From Acidovorax sp. CCYZU-2555 (GTDB lineage: Bacteria > Pseudomonadota > Gammaproteobacteria > Burkholderiales > Burkholderiaceae_C), in the NCBI RefSeq assembly GCF_018413525.1, contig NZ_JAHCDD010000048.1, forward strand, positions 1 to 46,168: 46,168 bases of DNA, in the 5' to 3' direction. Of this stretch, positions 1 through 9,423 are shown piece by piece (the stretch's first letter is position 1; every line of letters begins with the position of its first letter). A model generated the notes under the pieces. That model worked only from the letters and a program-made list of their open reading frames with translations. It did no database searches and had not been told where the DNA came from. The position numbers and the translations under genes were made by a program.

Positions 1-757
1 CGATTTCTCCGACCAGGGCCGCGGGGCCGATCAAATAGCCCAGGCGCACGCCCGCCAGGCCGAACTTGCTGAGCGTGCGCATCAGCAGCACATGCGCATT
101 GCGCTCGGGCTCGGCGTGCATGCGCGCGAGCCAGCTGCGGCTGGCGAACGGCTGGTAGGCTTCGTCCATGACCACCAGGCCGCCGTGTTCGCCCGCGGCG
201 TCGATCACGCGCTGCACCACGGCTTCGTCCCAGAGCGTGGCCGTGGGGTTGTTCGGGTAGGCCAGATAGGTGATTGCAGGACGGTGCTCGGCAATCGCCG
301 CGACCATCGCCGCTTCATCGAGTTCGAAATCGGCGTCCAGCGACACGTTGACGAAGTCCAGGCCCTGGAGCTGCGCGCTCATCGGATACATCACGAAGCC
401 CGGCATGGGCGCGAGCAGCTTGGCGCGCTCGCCGGCCTGGGCGCAGGCCAGGGCCAGCAGCGAAATGATTTCATCCGAGCCATTGCCCAACAGGATGGCC
501 GAGCCCGCGGGCGCGCCCGCGTAGTCCATCAGCGCCGTCTTCAGGTCTTCGAGCCGCTCGCCGGGGTAGCGGTTCAGCGGCAAGGCACCGAGGCGCGCGC
601 CCAGCGCGGCCTGCAGTGCGGCGGGCAGACCGAACGGATTTTCCATCGCGTCCATCTTGAGCATGCCGGTCGCGGGCTGCACTACATAGGCATGCATGGC
701 GCGCACGTCGGGGCGGATGCGCTCCAGGGCGCGCGAAAAATTCTGGGGTTGTGTCAT
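1..757 (-). CDS. hisC: Histidinol-phosphate aminotransferase (HisC), C-terminus beyond window
   Basis: PLP-dependent fold-type I aminotransferase that converts imidazole-acetol phosphate and glutamate to histidinol phosphate in histidine synthesis. About 252 codons are visible and the frame is open to the window edge, so the C-terminal third is missing. Family signatures seen are the N-terminal MENPFGLP segment, the AYPNNPTA loop, VMDEAYQPF, and [14 protein letters not shown], whose Lys (about residue 231) is the expected Schiff-base lysine. The ATG at 757 has a purine-rich AGAGGA about 8 bases upstream, inside the end of the PIN toxin gene, which stops only 4 bases before this start. Expression is therefore probably tied to the toxin-antitoxin transcript, because a terminator lies between hisD and that module. 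Confidence 0.95.
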   Translation of the reverse strand, partial: MTQPQNFSRALERIRPDVRAMHAYVVQPATGMLKMDAMENPFGLPAALQAALGARLGALPLNRYPGERLEDLKTALMDYAGAPAGSAILLGNGSDEIISLLALACAQAGERAKLLAPMPGFVMYPMSAQLQGLDFVNVSLDADFELDEAAMVAAIAEHRPAITYLAYPNNPTATLWDEAVVQRVIDAAGEHGGLVVMDEAYQPFASRSWLARMHAEPERNAHVLLMRTLSKFGLAGVRLGYLIGPAALVGEI

Positions 758-761
758 GACT

Positions 762-1235
762 TCAGTCCTCTGCCCCGGCGCCAGTCAAGGCCACGATGGG
801 CTGCTGGACGGGATGAATGATCTGCACGCCGCCATACTGCGCGCCGTGCGGCAACTGCAGCGACAGCAGCGTCTCACAGCCGCTGTGCTGGGCCGCGGCC
901 AGCGCCAGGCAATCGCCCCAGGCAAGCTGGTGGCGGGCCTCGACGGCCCAGGCGGTCTCGAACGTCGCGGCATCGATCTGCCATGGCGTCCAGGTTTGAT
1001 AACGGCGCATGGCCGCACGCGCATCGCCCTGGGGCATGGGCCGCTGGCGCGCGCCGGTCACGGTTTCATAGAACTCGGCGAGCACCTGCGCGCTCACCCG
1101 GCCCAGGCGCTCGCGCCACAGGCGGTCCAGCCAGGCCAGCACGGCGGCCTGCGCGGGATCGGCAATATTTTCGGCGCTCACCAGCACCGAGGTGTCGACG
1201 AACACCGGCTGGCGCAGCGGGTTGGGCCGGCTCAT
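762..1235 (-). CDS. vapC: PIN-domain toxin (VapC-like) of a type II toxin-antitoxin pair
   Basis: 157-aa PIN-fold protein. VapC toxins are Mg-dependent RNases that cleave tRNA or rRNA. The first acidic residue is Asp14 in FVDTSVL, the second Glu54 in VLAEFYE, the third Asp108 in AWGDCLAL. The segment that usually reads S-E-D-L reads S-L-Q-L here (residues 125-128), so the fourth acidic position is missing and activity may be reduced. I chose the ATG at 1235 because it overlaps the antitoxin stop codon as ATGA, the usual translational coupling in such modules; a longer upstream start would run deep into the antitoxin gene. It ends 4 bases before hisC. Family assignment is firm at fold level; the RNA target is unknown. 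Confidence 0.85.
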   Translation of the reverse strand: MSRPNPLRQPVFVDTSVLVSAENIADPAQAAVLAWLDRLWRERLGRVSAQVLAEFYETVTGARQRPMPQGDARAAMRRYQTWTPWQIDAATFETAWAVEARHQLAWGDCLALAAAQHSGCETLLSLQLPHGAQYGGVQIIHPVQQPIVALTGAGAED

Positions 1236-1474
1236 GCGGAGTCTCCCATGCGCGCAAAGCACACGCTGCGCGCCACGGCGGCGCTGTCATCGGCTTCCCA
1301 GGTGCGCTCGTCGGTGCGCCAGGCGAGGTAGGCACGCTCATAAGCGTCTTCGCGGCGCTGCATTTCGGCCAGGAAGTCGCCGACCATGCGAGACACACTG
1401 GTGCCGCGCCGCGCGGCTTCGACCCGGGCCCATTCGAGCACGTTGTCGTCCACGGTGATGGTCACGTTCTTCAT
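1232..1474 (-). CDS. Ribbon-helix-helix antitoxin (VapB-like)
   Basis: 80-aa protein whose first 40 residues fit a ribbon-helix-helix DNA-binding domain: strand MKNVTITVDD, helix NVLEWARVEAARRG, then TSVSRMVGDFLAEM. The remaining acidic, tryptophan-containing tail (about residues 41-80) is expected to wrap around the PIN toxin and inhibit it. The start at 1474 is the only ATG that begins at the domain edge. It overlaps the toxin gene by 4 bases. Directly upstream lie three perfect palindromes that are probably its own operators, so autorepression by the antitoxin or the complex is likely. No clear Shine-Dalgarno sequence precedes the start. Confidence 0.85.
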   Translation of the reverse strand: MKNVTITVDDNVLEWARVEAARRGTSVSRMVGDFLAEMQRREDAYERAYLAWRTDERTWEADDSAAVARSVCFARMGDSA

Positions 1475-1486
1475 ATGCGCAAGTTT

Positions 1487-1532
1487 ACACGAACTTCGTG
1501 TGACACGAAATTCGTGCTTCACGAAGTTCGTG
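1487..1532 (-). promoter_or_regulatory. Three phased palindromic operators upstream of the antitoxin
   Basis: Three perfect inverted repeats of the form CACGAA-N-TTCGTG lie at 1488-1500 (arms extend to 1487-1501), 1504-1516 and 1520-1532. Their centres (1494, 1510, 1526) are exactly 16 bases apart. The array starts 13 bases upstream of the antitoxin ATG. This is what a ribbon-helix-helix antitoxin binding cooperatively as stacked dimers would need. The palindromes are seen directly; the binding protein is inferred. Confidence 0.8.
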
Positions 1533-1549
1533 CATTTATGATGGCAGAT

Positions 1550-1584
1550 AAAAAAAGCCACGGCTTATTGCAAGACCGTGGCTT
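1550..1584 (-). terminator. Rho-independent terminator after hisD
   Basis: A perfect 9-bp stem (AAGCCACGG with CCGTGGCTT at 1555-1563 and 1576-1584) with a 12-base loop is followed, reading on the minus strand, by a run of T residues (1556-1551). It lies 29 bases past the hisD stop and just upstream of the toxin-antitoxin promoter region. It should separate hisGD transcription from the module and from hisC. Confidence 0.8.
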
Positions 1585-1612
1585 GGATTCGCTCCGGCTT
1601 GGAGCGGAAAAA

Positions 1613-2926
1613 TCAGTCCTTCAAGCGCATTTCCGCAGCCCGCGCATGGCCTTGCAGGCCTTCGCCATGGGCCAGCACCGAGGCAATGCGCCCCAGCGTC
1701 TGGGCACCCGCTTCGCTGACCTCGATCAGGCTCGAACGTTTCTGGAAGTCATAGACGCCCAGCGGCGAGGAAAAGCGCGCCGTGCCGCTGGTGGGCAGCA
1801 CGTGGTTGGGGCCGGCGCAGTAGTCGCCCAGCGATTCGCTGGTGTAGGCGCCGAGGAAGATCGCGCCCGCGTGGCGCAGCAGCGGCTCCCAGCGGTGCGG
1901 GTCCTGGCTGGAGACTTCGAGATGCTCGGGCGCGATGCGGTTGCTGATCGCGCAGGCTTCTTCCATGTCGCGCGTGAGGATCAGCGCGCCGCGGTCGTTG
2001 AGGCTCTTGGCGATGATTTCCGCGCGCGGCATCTCTGGCAGCAGGCGGTCGATTTCGCGCTGCACGGCGTCGAGATAGTCGGCGTCGGGGCTCAGCAGAA
2101 TGCTTTGCGCGAGTTCGTCGTGCTCGGCCTGGCTGAACAGGTCCATCGCCACCCATTCGGCGGGCGTGCTGCCGTCGGCAATCACCAGGATTTCCGACGG
2201 GCCGGCGATCATGTCGATGCCCACGGTGCCGAACACGCGCTTCTTGGCGCTGGCGACATAGGCATTGCCCGGGCCGGTGATCTTGTCGACCTTGGGCACG
2301 GTCTGCGTGCCGTAGGCCAGCGCGCCCACGGCCTGGGCGCCGCCGATGGTGAACGCGCGGTGCACGCCGGCCACGTGGGCCGCGGCCAGCACCAGCGCGT
2401 TCTTCGCGCCCTGGGGCGTGGGCACGACCATGATGATTTCACCGACACCCGCCACATGGGCCGGAATCGCGTTCATCAGCACGCTCGACGGATACGCGGC
2501 CTTGCCGCCGGGCACATAGATGCCTACGCGGTCCAGCGGCGTGACCTTCTGGCCCAGCAGCGTGCCGTCTTCGTCGCGATAGCTCCAGCTTTCGCCGCTG
2601 GCCTTCTTCTGCGCCTCATGGTAGCGGCGCACGCGCTCGGCGGCCGCCTGCAGCGCTTCGCGCTGAACATCGGGCAGACCGTCGAACGCGGCCTTGAGTT
2701 CTTCGGCCGTGAGTTCGAGCGCCGACATTTGCGCGGCCGCGAGGCCGTCGAAACGCTGCGTGTACTCGAGCACCGCGGCGTCGCCGCGCTTTTGCACGTC
2801 GGCCAGGATGTCGGCCACGCGCTGCTCGATGGCCGCATCGGTATCGGCCGACCAATGCAGGCGGGCCTGGAAGGCGGTTTCAAAATCGGCGCTGTCGGTG
2901 CGCAGGCGAAGGGGCGTGGCTTTCAT
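1613..2926 (-). CDS. hisD: Histidinol dehydrogenase
   Basis: 437-aa NAD-dependent, zinc-containing enzyme that oxidises L-histidinol to histidine by way of histidinal, the last two steps of histidine synthesis. Recognised by [20 protein letters not shown], the nucleotide-binding region [42 protein letters not shown] (zinc and catalytic region), [10 protein letters not shown] and [13 protein letters not shown]. The length matches the family. I chose the ATG at 2926; an in-frame TTG at 2941 would add five residues (MKPEK). It follows hisG by 28 bases and ends before a strong terminator. The next his gene, hisC, is displaced by the toxin-antitoxin insert. Confidence 0.97.
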   Translation of the reverse strand: MKATPLRLRTDSADFETAFQARLHWSADTDAAIEQRVADILADVQKRGDAAVLEYTQRFDGLAAAQMSALELTAEELKAAFDGLPDVQREALQAAAERVRRYHEAQKKASGESWSYRDEDGTLLGQKVTPLDRVGIYVPGGKAAYPSSVLMNAIPAHVAGVGEIIMVVPTPQGAKNALVLAAAHVAGVHRAFTIGGAQAVGALAYGTQTVPKVDKITGPGNAYVASAKKRVFGTVGIDMIAGPSEILVIADGSTPAEWVAMDLFSQAEHDELAQSILLSPDADYLDAVQREIDRLLPEMPRAEIIAKSLNDRGALILTRDMEEACAISNRIAPEHLEVSSQDPHRWEPLLRHAGAIFLGAYTSESLGDYCAGPNHVLPTSGTARFSSPLGVYDFQKRSSLIEVSEAGAQTLGRIASVLAHGEGLQGHARAAEMRLKD

Positions 2927-2954
2927 TTTTTCCGGCTTCAATGAGGGCGTGGGT

Positions 2955-3604
2955 TCAGGCCTGGGTCTGGGCCTGCGTGGCGCGCGCGAACACGTCGATC
3001 AGGCGGCGCATGGGCGCCTGCTTGAGCTTGAGTGCCGCCTGGTTCACGACCAGGTGCGAGCTGATGTCCATGATGCGTTCGACTTCGACCAGATGGTTGG
3101 CCTTGAGCGTATTGCCCGTGGAGACCAGATCGACGATGGCGTCGGCCAGGCCCGTGAGCGGCGCGAGTTCCATGCTGCCGTAGAGCTTGATCATGTCGAC
3201 GTGCACGCCCTTGCTGGCGAAGAAGTTGCGCGCGATCTCGGTGTACTTGGTCGCGACCTTGAGGCGCGAGCCCTGCTTCACGGCCAGCGCGTAGTCGAAA
3301 TCGGCGCGCACTGCAACGCTCACGCGGCACTGCGCGATGCGCAGATCCAGCGGCTGGTACAGGCCTTGCGCGCCATGCTCGATCAGCGTGTCCTTGCCGG
3401 TCACGCCCAGGTCGGCACCGCCGTACTGCACGTAGGTCGGCACATCGGTGGCACGCACCAGCACCACGCGCAGGTCGGGCTGGTTGGTGGTCAAAATCAG
3501 CTTGCGCGATTTTTCGGGATCTTCCAGCACTTCGATGCCGGCGGCGGCCAGCAGCGGCAGGGTTTCTTCAAAGATCCGGCCTTTGGACAGGGCAAGGGTA
3601 ATCA

Positions 3605-3605
<1 letters not shown>
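2955..3605 (-). CDS. hisG: ATP phosphoribosyltransferase, short form catalytic subunit
   Basis: 216-aa first enzyme of histidine synthesis; joins ATP and PRPP to give phosphoribosyl-ATP. Starts [14 protein letters not shown] and contains [12 protein letters not shown], the PRPP-site region [16 protein letters not shown] and the closing [17 protein letters not shown]. It ends without the roughly 80-residue regulatory domain of long HisG, so it is the short form, which by family knowledge needs HisZ as regulatory partner; hisZ is not in this window. Its ATG shares one base with the murA stop (TGATG), implying coupled translation. Confidence 0.97.
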
Positions 3606-4867
<1,262 letters not shown>

Positions 4868-4910
4868 GGCTGATGAGCCCAAATAAAAGTTGAAACGGCC
4901 TTGAGCGCTG

Positions 4911-4952
4911 GCGCGAAGGCATTGTTCGCAGGCGCGAAGGCGTTGCTTGCAG
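4911..4952. repeat. 21-bp tandem duplication between ibaG and murA
   Basis: Two adjacent 21-base units (4911-4931 and 4932-4952) that begin GCGCGAAGGC and match at 18 of 21 positions. They fill most of the ibaG-murA gap, ending 3 bases before the ibaG stop codon. Probably a small local duplication; no function can be read from it. Confidence 0.7.
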
Positions 4953-4955
4953 GCC

Positions 4956-5195
4956 TCAGGCCTTGTTGGCCCACTCGGCGGGGCTGAAAGTCTTCATCGA
5001 CAGCGCATGGACCTCATTGGTCTGGATGCGGTCACCCAGGGTGCCGTAGACCAGGCGCTGGCGCTGCAGCGGGCGCTGACCGTCGAACGCGGTGCTGACG
5101 ATGGTTGCGTACCAGTGACTTCCGTCACCTTCGACTTCCAGGAGTTCACAGGCCAGGCCTGCGCTGATGATGGCTTTGAGTTGGTCGGCAGTCAT
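4956..5195 (-). CDS. ibaG: BolA-family protein IbaG (YrbA)
   Basis: 79-aa BolA-like protein. BolA/IbaG proteins pair with monothiol glutaredoxins through a shared [2Fe-2S] cluster and act in iron-sulfur trafficking. The sequence starts [14 protein letters not shown], continues with a glycine-rich loop ([13 protein letters not shown]) and has the conserved [12 protein letters not shown] and [12 protein letters not shown] segments, in which the His is the cluster ligand candidate. The start at 5195 gives the usual length of about 80 residues. The place directly upstream of murA is diagnostic for ibaG rather than bolA. A 96-base gap separates it from the ABC-2 permease upstream. Confidence 0.93.
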   Translation of the reverse strand: MTADQLKAIISAGLACELLEVEGDGSHWYATIVSTAFDGQRPLQRQRLVYGTLGDRIQTNEVHALSMKTFSPAEWANKA

Positions 5196-5291
5196 GTCAG
5201 ATCTCGCGCAGTCCCGCGGTAGCGGCCTGCGAAGCCCCGGCCACAGGGGCCGGGGTAAGGGGGCAAACAAAAAGAGTCATCGCGAAGCGAC

Positions 5292-6047
5292 TCAGTGGCG
5301 AATCTTGTAACCGGTACGCAGCAGATGCACCGCCAGCGCGCTCACGGCAAGCCAGGCACCGCCGACGATGGCCAGGCTGATCCAGGGCGAAACATCGCTC
5401 TGGCCGAAGAAACCGTAGCGGAAGCCGTCGATCATGTAGAAGAACGGGTTCAGGTGGCTTACTGTCTGCCAAAACGGCGGCAGCGACTGTATCGAATAGA
5501 ACACGCCCGACAGGAAGGTCATGGGCATGATCAGGAAATTCTGGAACGCGGCCATCTGGTCGAACTTGTCGGCCCAGAGCCCGGCAATGACGCCCAGCGT
5601 GCCCAGCAGCGCGGCGCCCAGCACCACGAACACCAGGATCCAGACCGGCGCGGCGAATTCTGGCACGGCGAAGAACAGCGTGACGATGAACACGCCCAGG
5701 CCGACCAGCAGTCCGCGCAGCACCGACGAGCCCACATAGGCCGTGAACCAGGCCCAGTGCGACAGCGGCGTGAGCAGGATGAACACCATCGAGCCCATGA
5801 TCTTGCTCTGCACGATACTCGAAGAGCTGTTGGCAAAGGCGTTCTGCAGCACGCTCATCATCACCAGGCCGGGAATCAGGAACGCGGTGTAGCTGATGCG
5901 GTCATAGACCAGCACCCGGCCTTCGAGCACATGGCCGAACACCAGCAGGTACAGCACGGCCGTGAGCACGGGCGCGGCCACGGTCTGGAAACTGACTTTC
6001 CAGAAGCGCAGCACTTCCTTGTAGAACAGGGTCTGCCAGCCTCTCAT
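5292..6047 (-). CDS. ABC-2 type transporter permease (YadH-like)
   Basis: 251-aa integral membrane protein with about six hydrophobic segments (e.g. TAVLYLLVFGHVL, FLIPGLVMMSVLQNAF, GLLVGLGVFIVTLFF, VFVVLGAALLGTLGVIAGL and a C-terminal IVGGAWLAVSALAVHLL). The FLSGVFYSIQSLPPFWQ segment and the N-terminal ISYTAFLIPGLVMM are typical of ABC-2 permeases of the YadH/NodJ/DrrB group. Its ATG overlaps the stop of the ATPase gene as ATGA, so the two form one exporter. The substrate cannot be read from the sequence; its place beside mla genes suggests an envelope role, but that is inference. Confidence 0.92.
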   Translation of the reverse strand: MRGWQTLFYKEVLRFWKVSFQTVAAPVLTAVLYLLVFGHVLEGRVLVYDRISYTAFLIPGLVMMSVLQNAFANSSSSIVQSKIMGSMVFILLTPLSHWAWFTAYVGSSVLRGLLVGLGVFIVTLFFAVPEFAAPVWILVFVVLGAALLGTLGVIAGLWADKFDQMAAFQNFLIMPMTFLSGVFYSIQSLPPFWQTVSHLNPFFYMIDGFRYGFFGQSDVSPWISLAIVGGAWLAVSALAVHLLRTGYKIRH

Positions 6048-6970
6048 GCGACGCTCCCGGTGGATGCCTTGGCTTCGCCCATCACATTCAAAAATACATC
6101 TTCCAGATCGGCGCGGCGGATTTCCATGTCTTCGATCACCACGCCGGCTTCACGCAGCGCGGAAAGGTAACGCTCGATATCGCCCGCGTCGTGCGCGGGC
6201 ATCTGCACGATGCGCCCGGTGATGCGCGCTGCCGTGCGCAGGTGTTCCGGCAGGAGGCTGTTGGTCTTGAACTGCAGCACATTGGCCGAGGCCGACTTGA
6301 GCAGGTCGGACATGCTCGACAGCTTGACGACTTCGCCCTGCTTGAGCATGGCGACGCGGCTGCACAGCGCTTCGGCCTCTTCGAGGTAATGGGTGGTCAG
6401 CAGCACGGTATGGCCTTGCTTGTTGAGCTTGGCGATGAAGTGCCACAAGGTTTGGCGCAACTCGACGTCGACGCCCGCCGTGGGTTCGTCGAGCACGATG
6501 ATCGGTGGTTTGTGCACCAGCGCCTGCGCGACCAGCACGCGGCGCTTCATGCCGCCCGACAGCTGGCGCATGTTGGCGTCTGCCTTGTCGGTCAGGCCCA
6601 GGCTGTGCAGCAGTTCGTCGATCCAGGCGTCGTTGTGCTTGACGCCGAAGTAGCCCGACTGGAAGCGCAGCGCTTCGCGCACATTGAAGAACGGGTCGAA
6701 CACCAGCTCCTGCGGCACGATGCCCAGCTTGCGCCGCGCCTGGGCGTAGTCGGCCTGGACATCGCTGCCCTGGACCAGCACCTTGCCGCTGTCGGCGCGC
6801 GCCAAGCCAGCCAGAATGCTGATCAAGGTGGTCTTGCCTGCCCCGTTGGGCCCGAGCAGGCCGAAGAACTCGCCCTCCTCGATGTCCAGGCTGACGTCAT
6901 TGAGGGCCCGGAACACGCCCTTGGGCGTGCGGTAGGTCTTGGAGATGGATTGGAATGAGACAGCGGGCAT
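6044..6970 (-). CDS. ABC exporter ATP-binding protein (YadG-like)
   Basis: 308-aa nucleotide-binding protein. Walker A is GPNGAGKTT (about residues 40-48), the signature is LSGGMKRRVLVAQAL, Walker B is IIVLDEPTAGVD, and the switch histidine lies in LLTTHYLEEAE. The C-terminal extension of about 80 residues after the ATPase core is usual for YadG/DrrA-type exporters. It pairs with the ABC-2 permease, which it overlaps by 4 bases. It follows mlaB after 84 bases and may be on the same transcript as the mla genes. Confidence 0.93.
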   Translation of the reverse strand: MPAVSFQSISKTYRTPKGVFRALNDVSLDIEEGEFFGLLGPNGAGKTTLISILAGLARADSGKVLVQGSDVQADYAQARRKLGIVPQELVFDPFFNVREALRFQSGYFGVKHNDAWIDELLHSLGLTDKADANMRQLSGGMKRRVLVAQALVHKPPIIVLDEPTAGVDVELRQTLWHFIAKLNKQGHTVLLTTHYLEEAEALCSRVAMLKQGEVVKLSSMSDLLKSASANVLQFKTNSLLPEHLRTAARITGRIVQMPAHDAGDIERYLSALREAGVVIEDMEIRRADLEDVFLNVMGEAKASTGSVA

Positions 6971-7054
6971 GGGAACTTGGCATTTTAAGCCCGGGCCTGC
7001 ATTGTTCGCTGCCGGCCCCGACGAAAGCCGCGTGCACCGCCGGTGCGAAGGGTC

Positions 7055-7345
7055 TCAGGCGGCCTGCGCAGCCGCCGCGGGCGCGAGCAGCGCCTGTACG
7101 CCGTAGAGCCTGGCCATGGACTGCAGCCCGGCCGGAAGGCCCGCGACCGCGAGCGATTTGCCCGCTGCCAGCGCCGTGCGCCGGCAGTCGAGCAGCACGG
7201 CCAGCGCCGAGGAATCGAAAGTGATCAGCGCCGACGCGTCGATGTCGACCCGGCCCGCGGGCGCGGCGGCGATCTGCGCAGACAGCGCCTGCGCGCAGGC
7301 ACGCGCCTGCGCATGCGTCAGCTCGGCGGGCAGTTGCAGGTCCAT
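7055..7345 (-). CDS. mlaB: MlaB, STAS-domain subunit of the Mla lipid ABC transporter
   Basis: 96-aa STAS-domain protein. In MlaFEDB, MlaB binds the ATPase MlaF on the cytoplasmic side and stabilises it. The core reads GRVDIDASALITFDSSALAVLLDCRRTA: the D-S-S-A segment is the conserved turn of STAS domains. The ATG at 7345 gives the usual length of about 95 residues. It lies 11 bases after mlaC and closes the mlaFEDACB cluster. Sequence conservation of MlaB is low, so the name rests partly on this position. Confidence 0.9.
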   Translation of the reverse strand: MDLQLPAELTHAQARACAQALSAQIAAAPAGRVDIDASALITFDSSALAVLLDCRRTALAAGKSLAVAGLPAGLQSMARLYGVQALLAPAAAAQAA

Positions 7346-7356
7346 GGCGTCTGGCC

Positions 7357-7971
7357 TCAGACCTTGTTGCGCGACGCCAGCGCCTGGATCAGGCCATCGA
7401 TGCCGCGCGCATTGATTTCCTGGGCGAACTGGCTGCGGTAGGTTTCGACCAGCCACACGCCCAGCACGTTCAGGTTGTAGATGCGCCATGCGCCCTGGGC
7501 GTTCTGCTCCAGACGATAGTCGAGCTGGATGGGGTCGCCCTTGCCACGCACTTCGGTGCGCACCAGCACGTCCTTGTCACCGGCCGCAGCGCGCATGGGC
7601 TTCACGACCACGGTCTGGTCATTGACCTGGGCCAGCGCGCCCGAATAGGTGCGGATCAGCAAGGCTTTGAATTCGGCCTGCAGACGCTGTTTCTGCTCGG
7701 GCGTGGCTTCGCGCCACTTCGGGCCGACCGCGGCGGACGTCATGCGCTGGAAGTTCACATGCGGCATGACCACCTTGTCGACCAGTGCGCTGATGCGCGC
7801 CACATCGGCGGTTTTGAGCGACGGGTCGTTACGAATGGTTTCGAGCACGTCGGCAGAAACGCGCTTGACCAGTGCATCGGGAGTTTCATCGGCGGCCATT
7901 GCCGCCATGGGCAGCGCCGACAGAGCCAGCCAGGCGGCAGCGGTAGTGGCCCAGATACGTCGATTGATCAT
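7357..7971 (-). CDS. mlaC: MlaC, periplasmic phospholipid shuttle
   Basis: 204-aa Tol-Tol-Ttg2 family protein. Residues 1-26 form a Sec signal peptide ending near AMA-ADETPD. MlaC carries phospholipid between the outer-membrane MlaA complex and the inner-membrane MlaFEDB. Typical segments are VDKVVMPHVNFQRMTSAAVG, ALLIRTYSGAL and WRIYNLNVLGVWLVETYRSQFAQEI. A good ribosome binding site (AAGGAAA) precedes the ATG at 7971. It lies 117 bases after mlaA; that gap holds a 17-base hairpin (7993-8009) without a T run. Confidence 0.96.
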   Translation of the reverse strand: MINRRIWATTAAAWLALSALPMAAMAADETPDALVKRVSADVLETIRNDPSLKTADVARISALVDKVVMPHVNFQRMTSAAVGPKWREATPEQKQRLQAEFKALLIRTYSGALAQVNDQTVVVKPMRAAAGDKDVLVRTEVRGKGDPIQLDYRLEQNAQGAWRIYNLNVLGVWLVETYRSQFAQEINARGIDGLIQALASRNKV

Positions 7972-8088
7972 CGTATTTTCCTTTTTGAAGCGAAGGCCTT
8001 GCAGGCCTTGTCGTCTTCGATTGTGCTTGAGCGCGTCAGCAGGTTGATGACGCGCATGTCAAGGGTTGCAAGCAGATGCAAGCGGCGC

Positions 8089-8907
8089 TCACTCTTCGGG
8101 AGGCAGCATGCCGGCGTCGCCGTCATCGCCGAAATCTTCGGTATCGAGGCCGTCGCCCTGCGAGCGCTGGCCGCGCAACTGCAGGTAGACGTCGCGCGTC
8201 AGGCTGTACTTGTCGAGCGCCACGGCATCGAGCATGTCGCCGGCCTGCAGCAGGCGTGCGCGCTTGTCGACCAGACCCAGCACCGACAGGCTGTTGCGCG
8301 CCGGCACGTCATGCGTGTAACCGAGCAGGTTGCCCTTGATGTCGACCGGAAGGGCCGCGGTGTCGCGCACCGTCGAAGGGCCCAGCAGCGGCAGCACCAC
8401 ATAAGGGCCGGTGGGCACGCCCCAGCGCCCCAGCGTCAGGCCGAAGTCCTGGGGACTGCGCTGCAGCCCCATCTCGCTGGCCACATCGAACAGTCCGCCG
8501 ATACCGAACACCGTGTTGACGCTGAAGCGCACGATGCTGTAGTAAGCGCCTTCGCCCTTGGCCTGGGCCAGGTTGTTGATGAACGACCAGGCGTCGCCGA
8601 GGTTGGCGAAGAAGTTGCCGACACCGTCACGCGCGACGGCGGGCGTGACATCGCGGTACAGCGTGGCCACGGGCTTGAGCACCGCGTCGTCGAGCGCGGT
8701 GTTGAAGCCGTAGATGCTGCGGTTGAATGACTCGAACGGGTCGGCAGGGTTGGAAGCCTTGGTGGGCGTCGCTGCGTCAGCCGTGGCCTGGGGATCGGTC
8801 GTGGTCGCACAGCCGGTCAGCGCGAGCGTCAGCACCAGCGCGGCAAGGCCGCCCGGCCCGACGGAAAATTGTGTGCGGGGCAGGCCCGCGAAGTTCATTG
8901 TGGTCAT
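8089..8907 (-). CDS. mlaA: MlaA (VacJ), outer-membrane lipoprotein for lipid asymmetry
   Basis: 272-aa lipoprotein with a lipobox LTGC (Cys33) after a hydrophobic signal. MlaA sits in the outer membrane with porins and removes misplaced phospholipid from the outer leaflet. Family motifs are DPFESFNRSIYGFNTALDD, YRDVTPAVARDGVGNFFANL, FGIGGLFDVASEMGL, FGLTLGRWGVPTGPYVVLPLLGPS and SVLGLVDKRA. The acidic tail (EDFGDDGDAG) is poorly conserved. The ATG at 8907 overlaps the mlaD stop by 4 bases; an in-frame ATG at 8898 is an alternative. Unlike E. coli, where mlaA is unlinked, it is built into the mla operon here, as in other betaproteobacteria. Confidence 0.96.
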   Translation of the reverse strand: MTTMNFAGLPRTQFSVGPGGLAALVLTLALTGCATTTDPQATADAATPTKASNPADPFESFNRSIYGFNTALDDAVLKPVATLYRDVTPAVARDGVGNFFANLGDAWSFINNLAQAKGEGAYYSIVRFSVNTVFGIGGLFDVASEMGLQRSPQDFGLTLGRWGVPTGPYVVLPLLGPSTVRDTAALPVDIKGNLLGYTHDVPARNSLSVLGLVDKRARLLQAGDMLDAVALDKYSLTRDVYLQLRGQRSQGDGLDTEDFGDDGDAGMLPPEE

Positions 8908-9392
8908 TGTTTTTCCGGTGCAGGAGCGCTGGAGCCACCATCTTCCGCCTTGTTGTAAAGGAACTGTCCAATGAGGTTTTCCAGCACCACGGCCGATTGG
9001 GTGGCGATGATGCGGTCGCCGGGAGCGAGCACGGCTTCATCGGCACCGGCCTCGATGCCGATGTATTGATCGCCCAGCAGTCCGCTGGTCAGGATCTTCA
9101 GGGAGCTGTCCTTGGGAAAGCTGTATTGCTTTTCCAGCGCCAGGTTGACGCTGGCCTGGAAGGTCTTGTCGTCGAACGTGATCGACTGCACGCGGCCCAC
9201 GACCACGCCGGCGCTGCGTACCGCGGCCTTGGGCTTGAGCCCGCCGATGTTGTCGAAACGCGCGCTCACGGGATAGGTCTGCTGAAAGCTCAGGCTCAGC
9301 AGATTGGCCGACTGCAAGGCCAAGAACACCAGGGCCGCTGCGCCGAGCAGAACAAACAAGCCCACCCACACGTCACTTTTAGATTGCTGCAT
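8904..9392 (-). CDS. mlaD: MlaD, MCE-domain lipid-binding subunit
   Basis: 162-aa protein with one N-terminal transmembrane helix (VWVGLFVLLGAAALVFLAL) and one MCE domain (about residues 35-115, including GLKPKAAVRSAGVVVGRV and LTSGLLGDQYIGIEAG). MlaD forms a hexameric ring on MlaE and passes phospholipid through its pore. I chose the ATG at 9392 (MQQSKSD) because AGAGGAAG sits about 6 bases upstream. The tail after the MCE domain (LIGQFLYNKAED) resembles the pore-helix region. It starts 31 bases after mlaE. Confidence 0.96.
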   Translation of the reverse strand: MQQSKSDVWVGLFVLLGAAALVFLALQSANLLSLSFQQTYPVSARFDNIGGLKPKAAVRSAGVVVGRVQSITFDDKTFQASVNLALEKQYSFPKDSSLKILTSGLLGDQYIGIEAGADEAVLAPGDRIIATQSAVVLENLIGQFLYNKAEDGGSSAPAPEKQ

Positions 9393-9423
9393 GAATCTTC
9401 CTCTCACCCACCTGGTGGGAGCA

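Noticed and set aside
983..2944. A 653-codon plus-strand frame opposite hisD and the toxin-antitoxin pair
   Set aside because: It spans a terminator and operator region and has no domain; hisD and the PIN/RHH genes explain the region.
7993..8009. Hairpin AAGGCC-TTGCA-GGCCTT between mlaA and mlaC
   Set aside because: It has no T run on either strand, so it was not called a terminator; perhaps an mRNA-stabilising stem.
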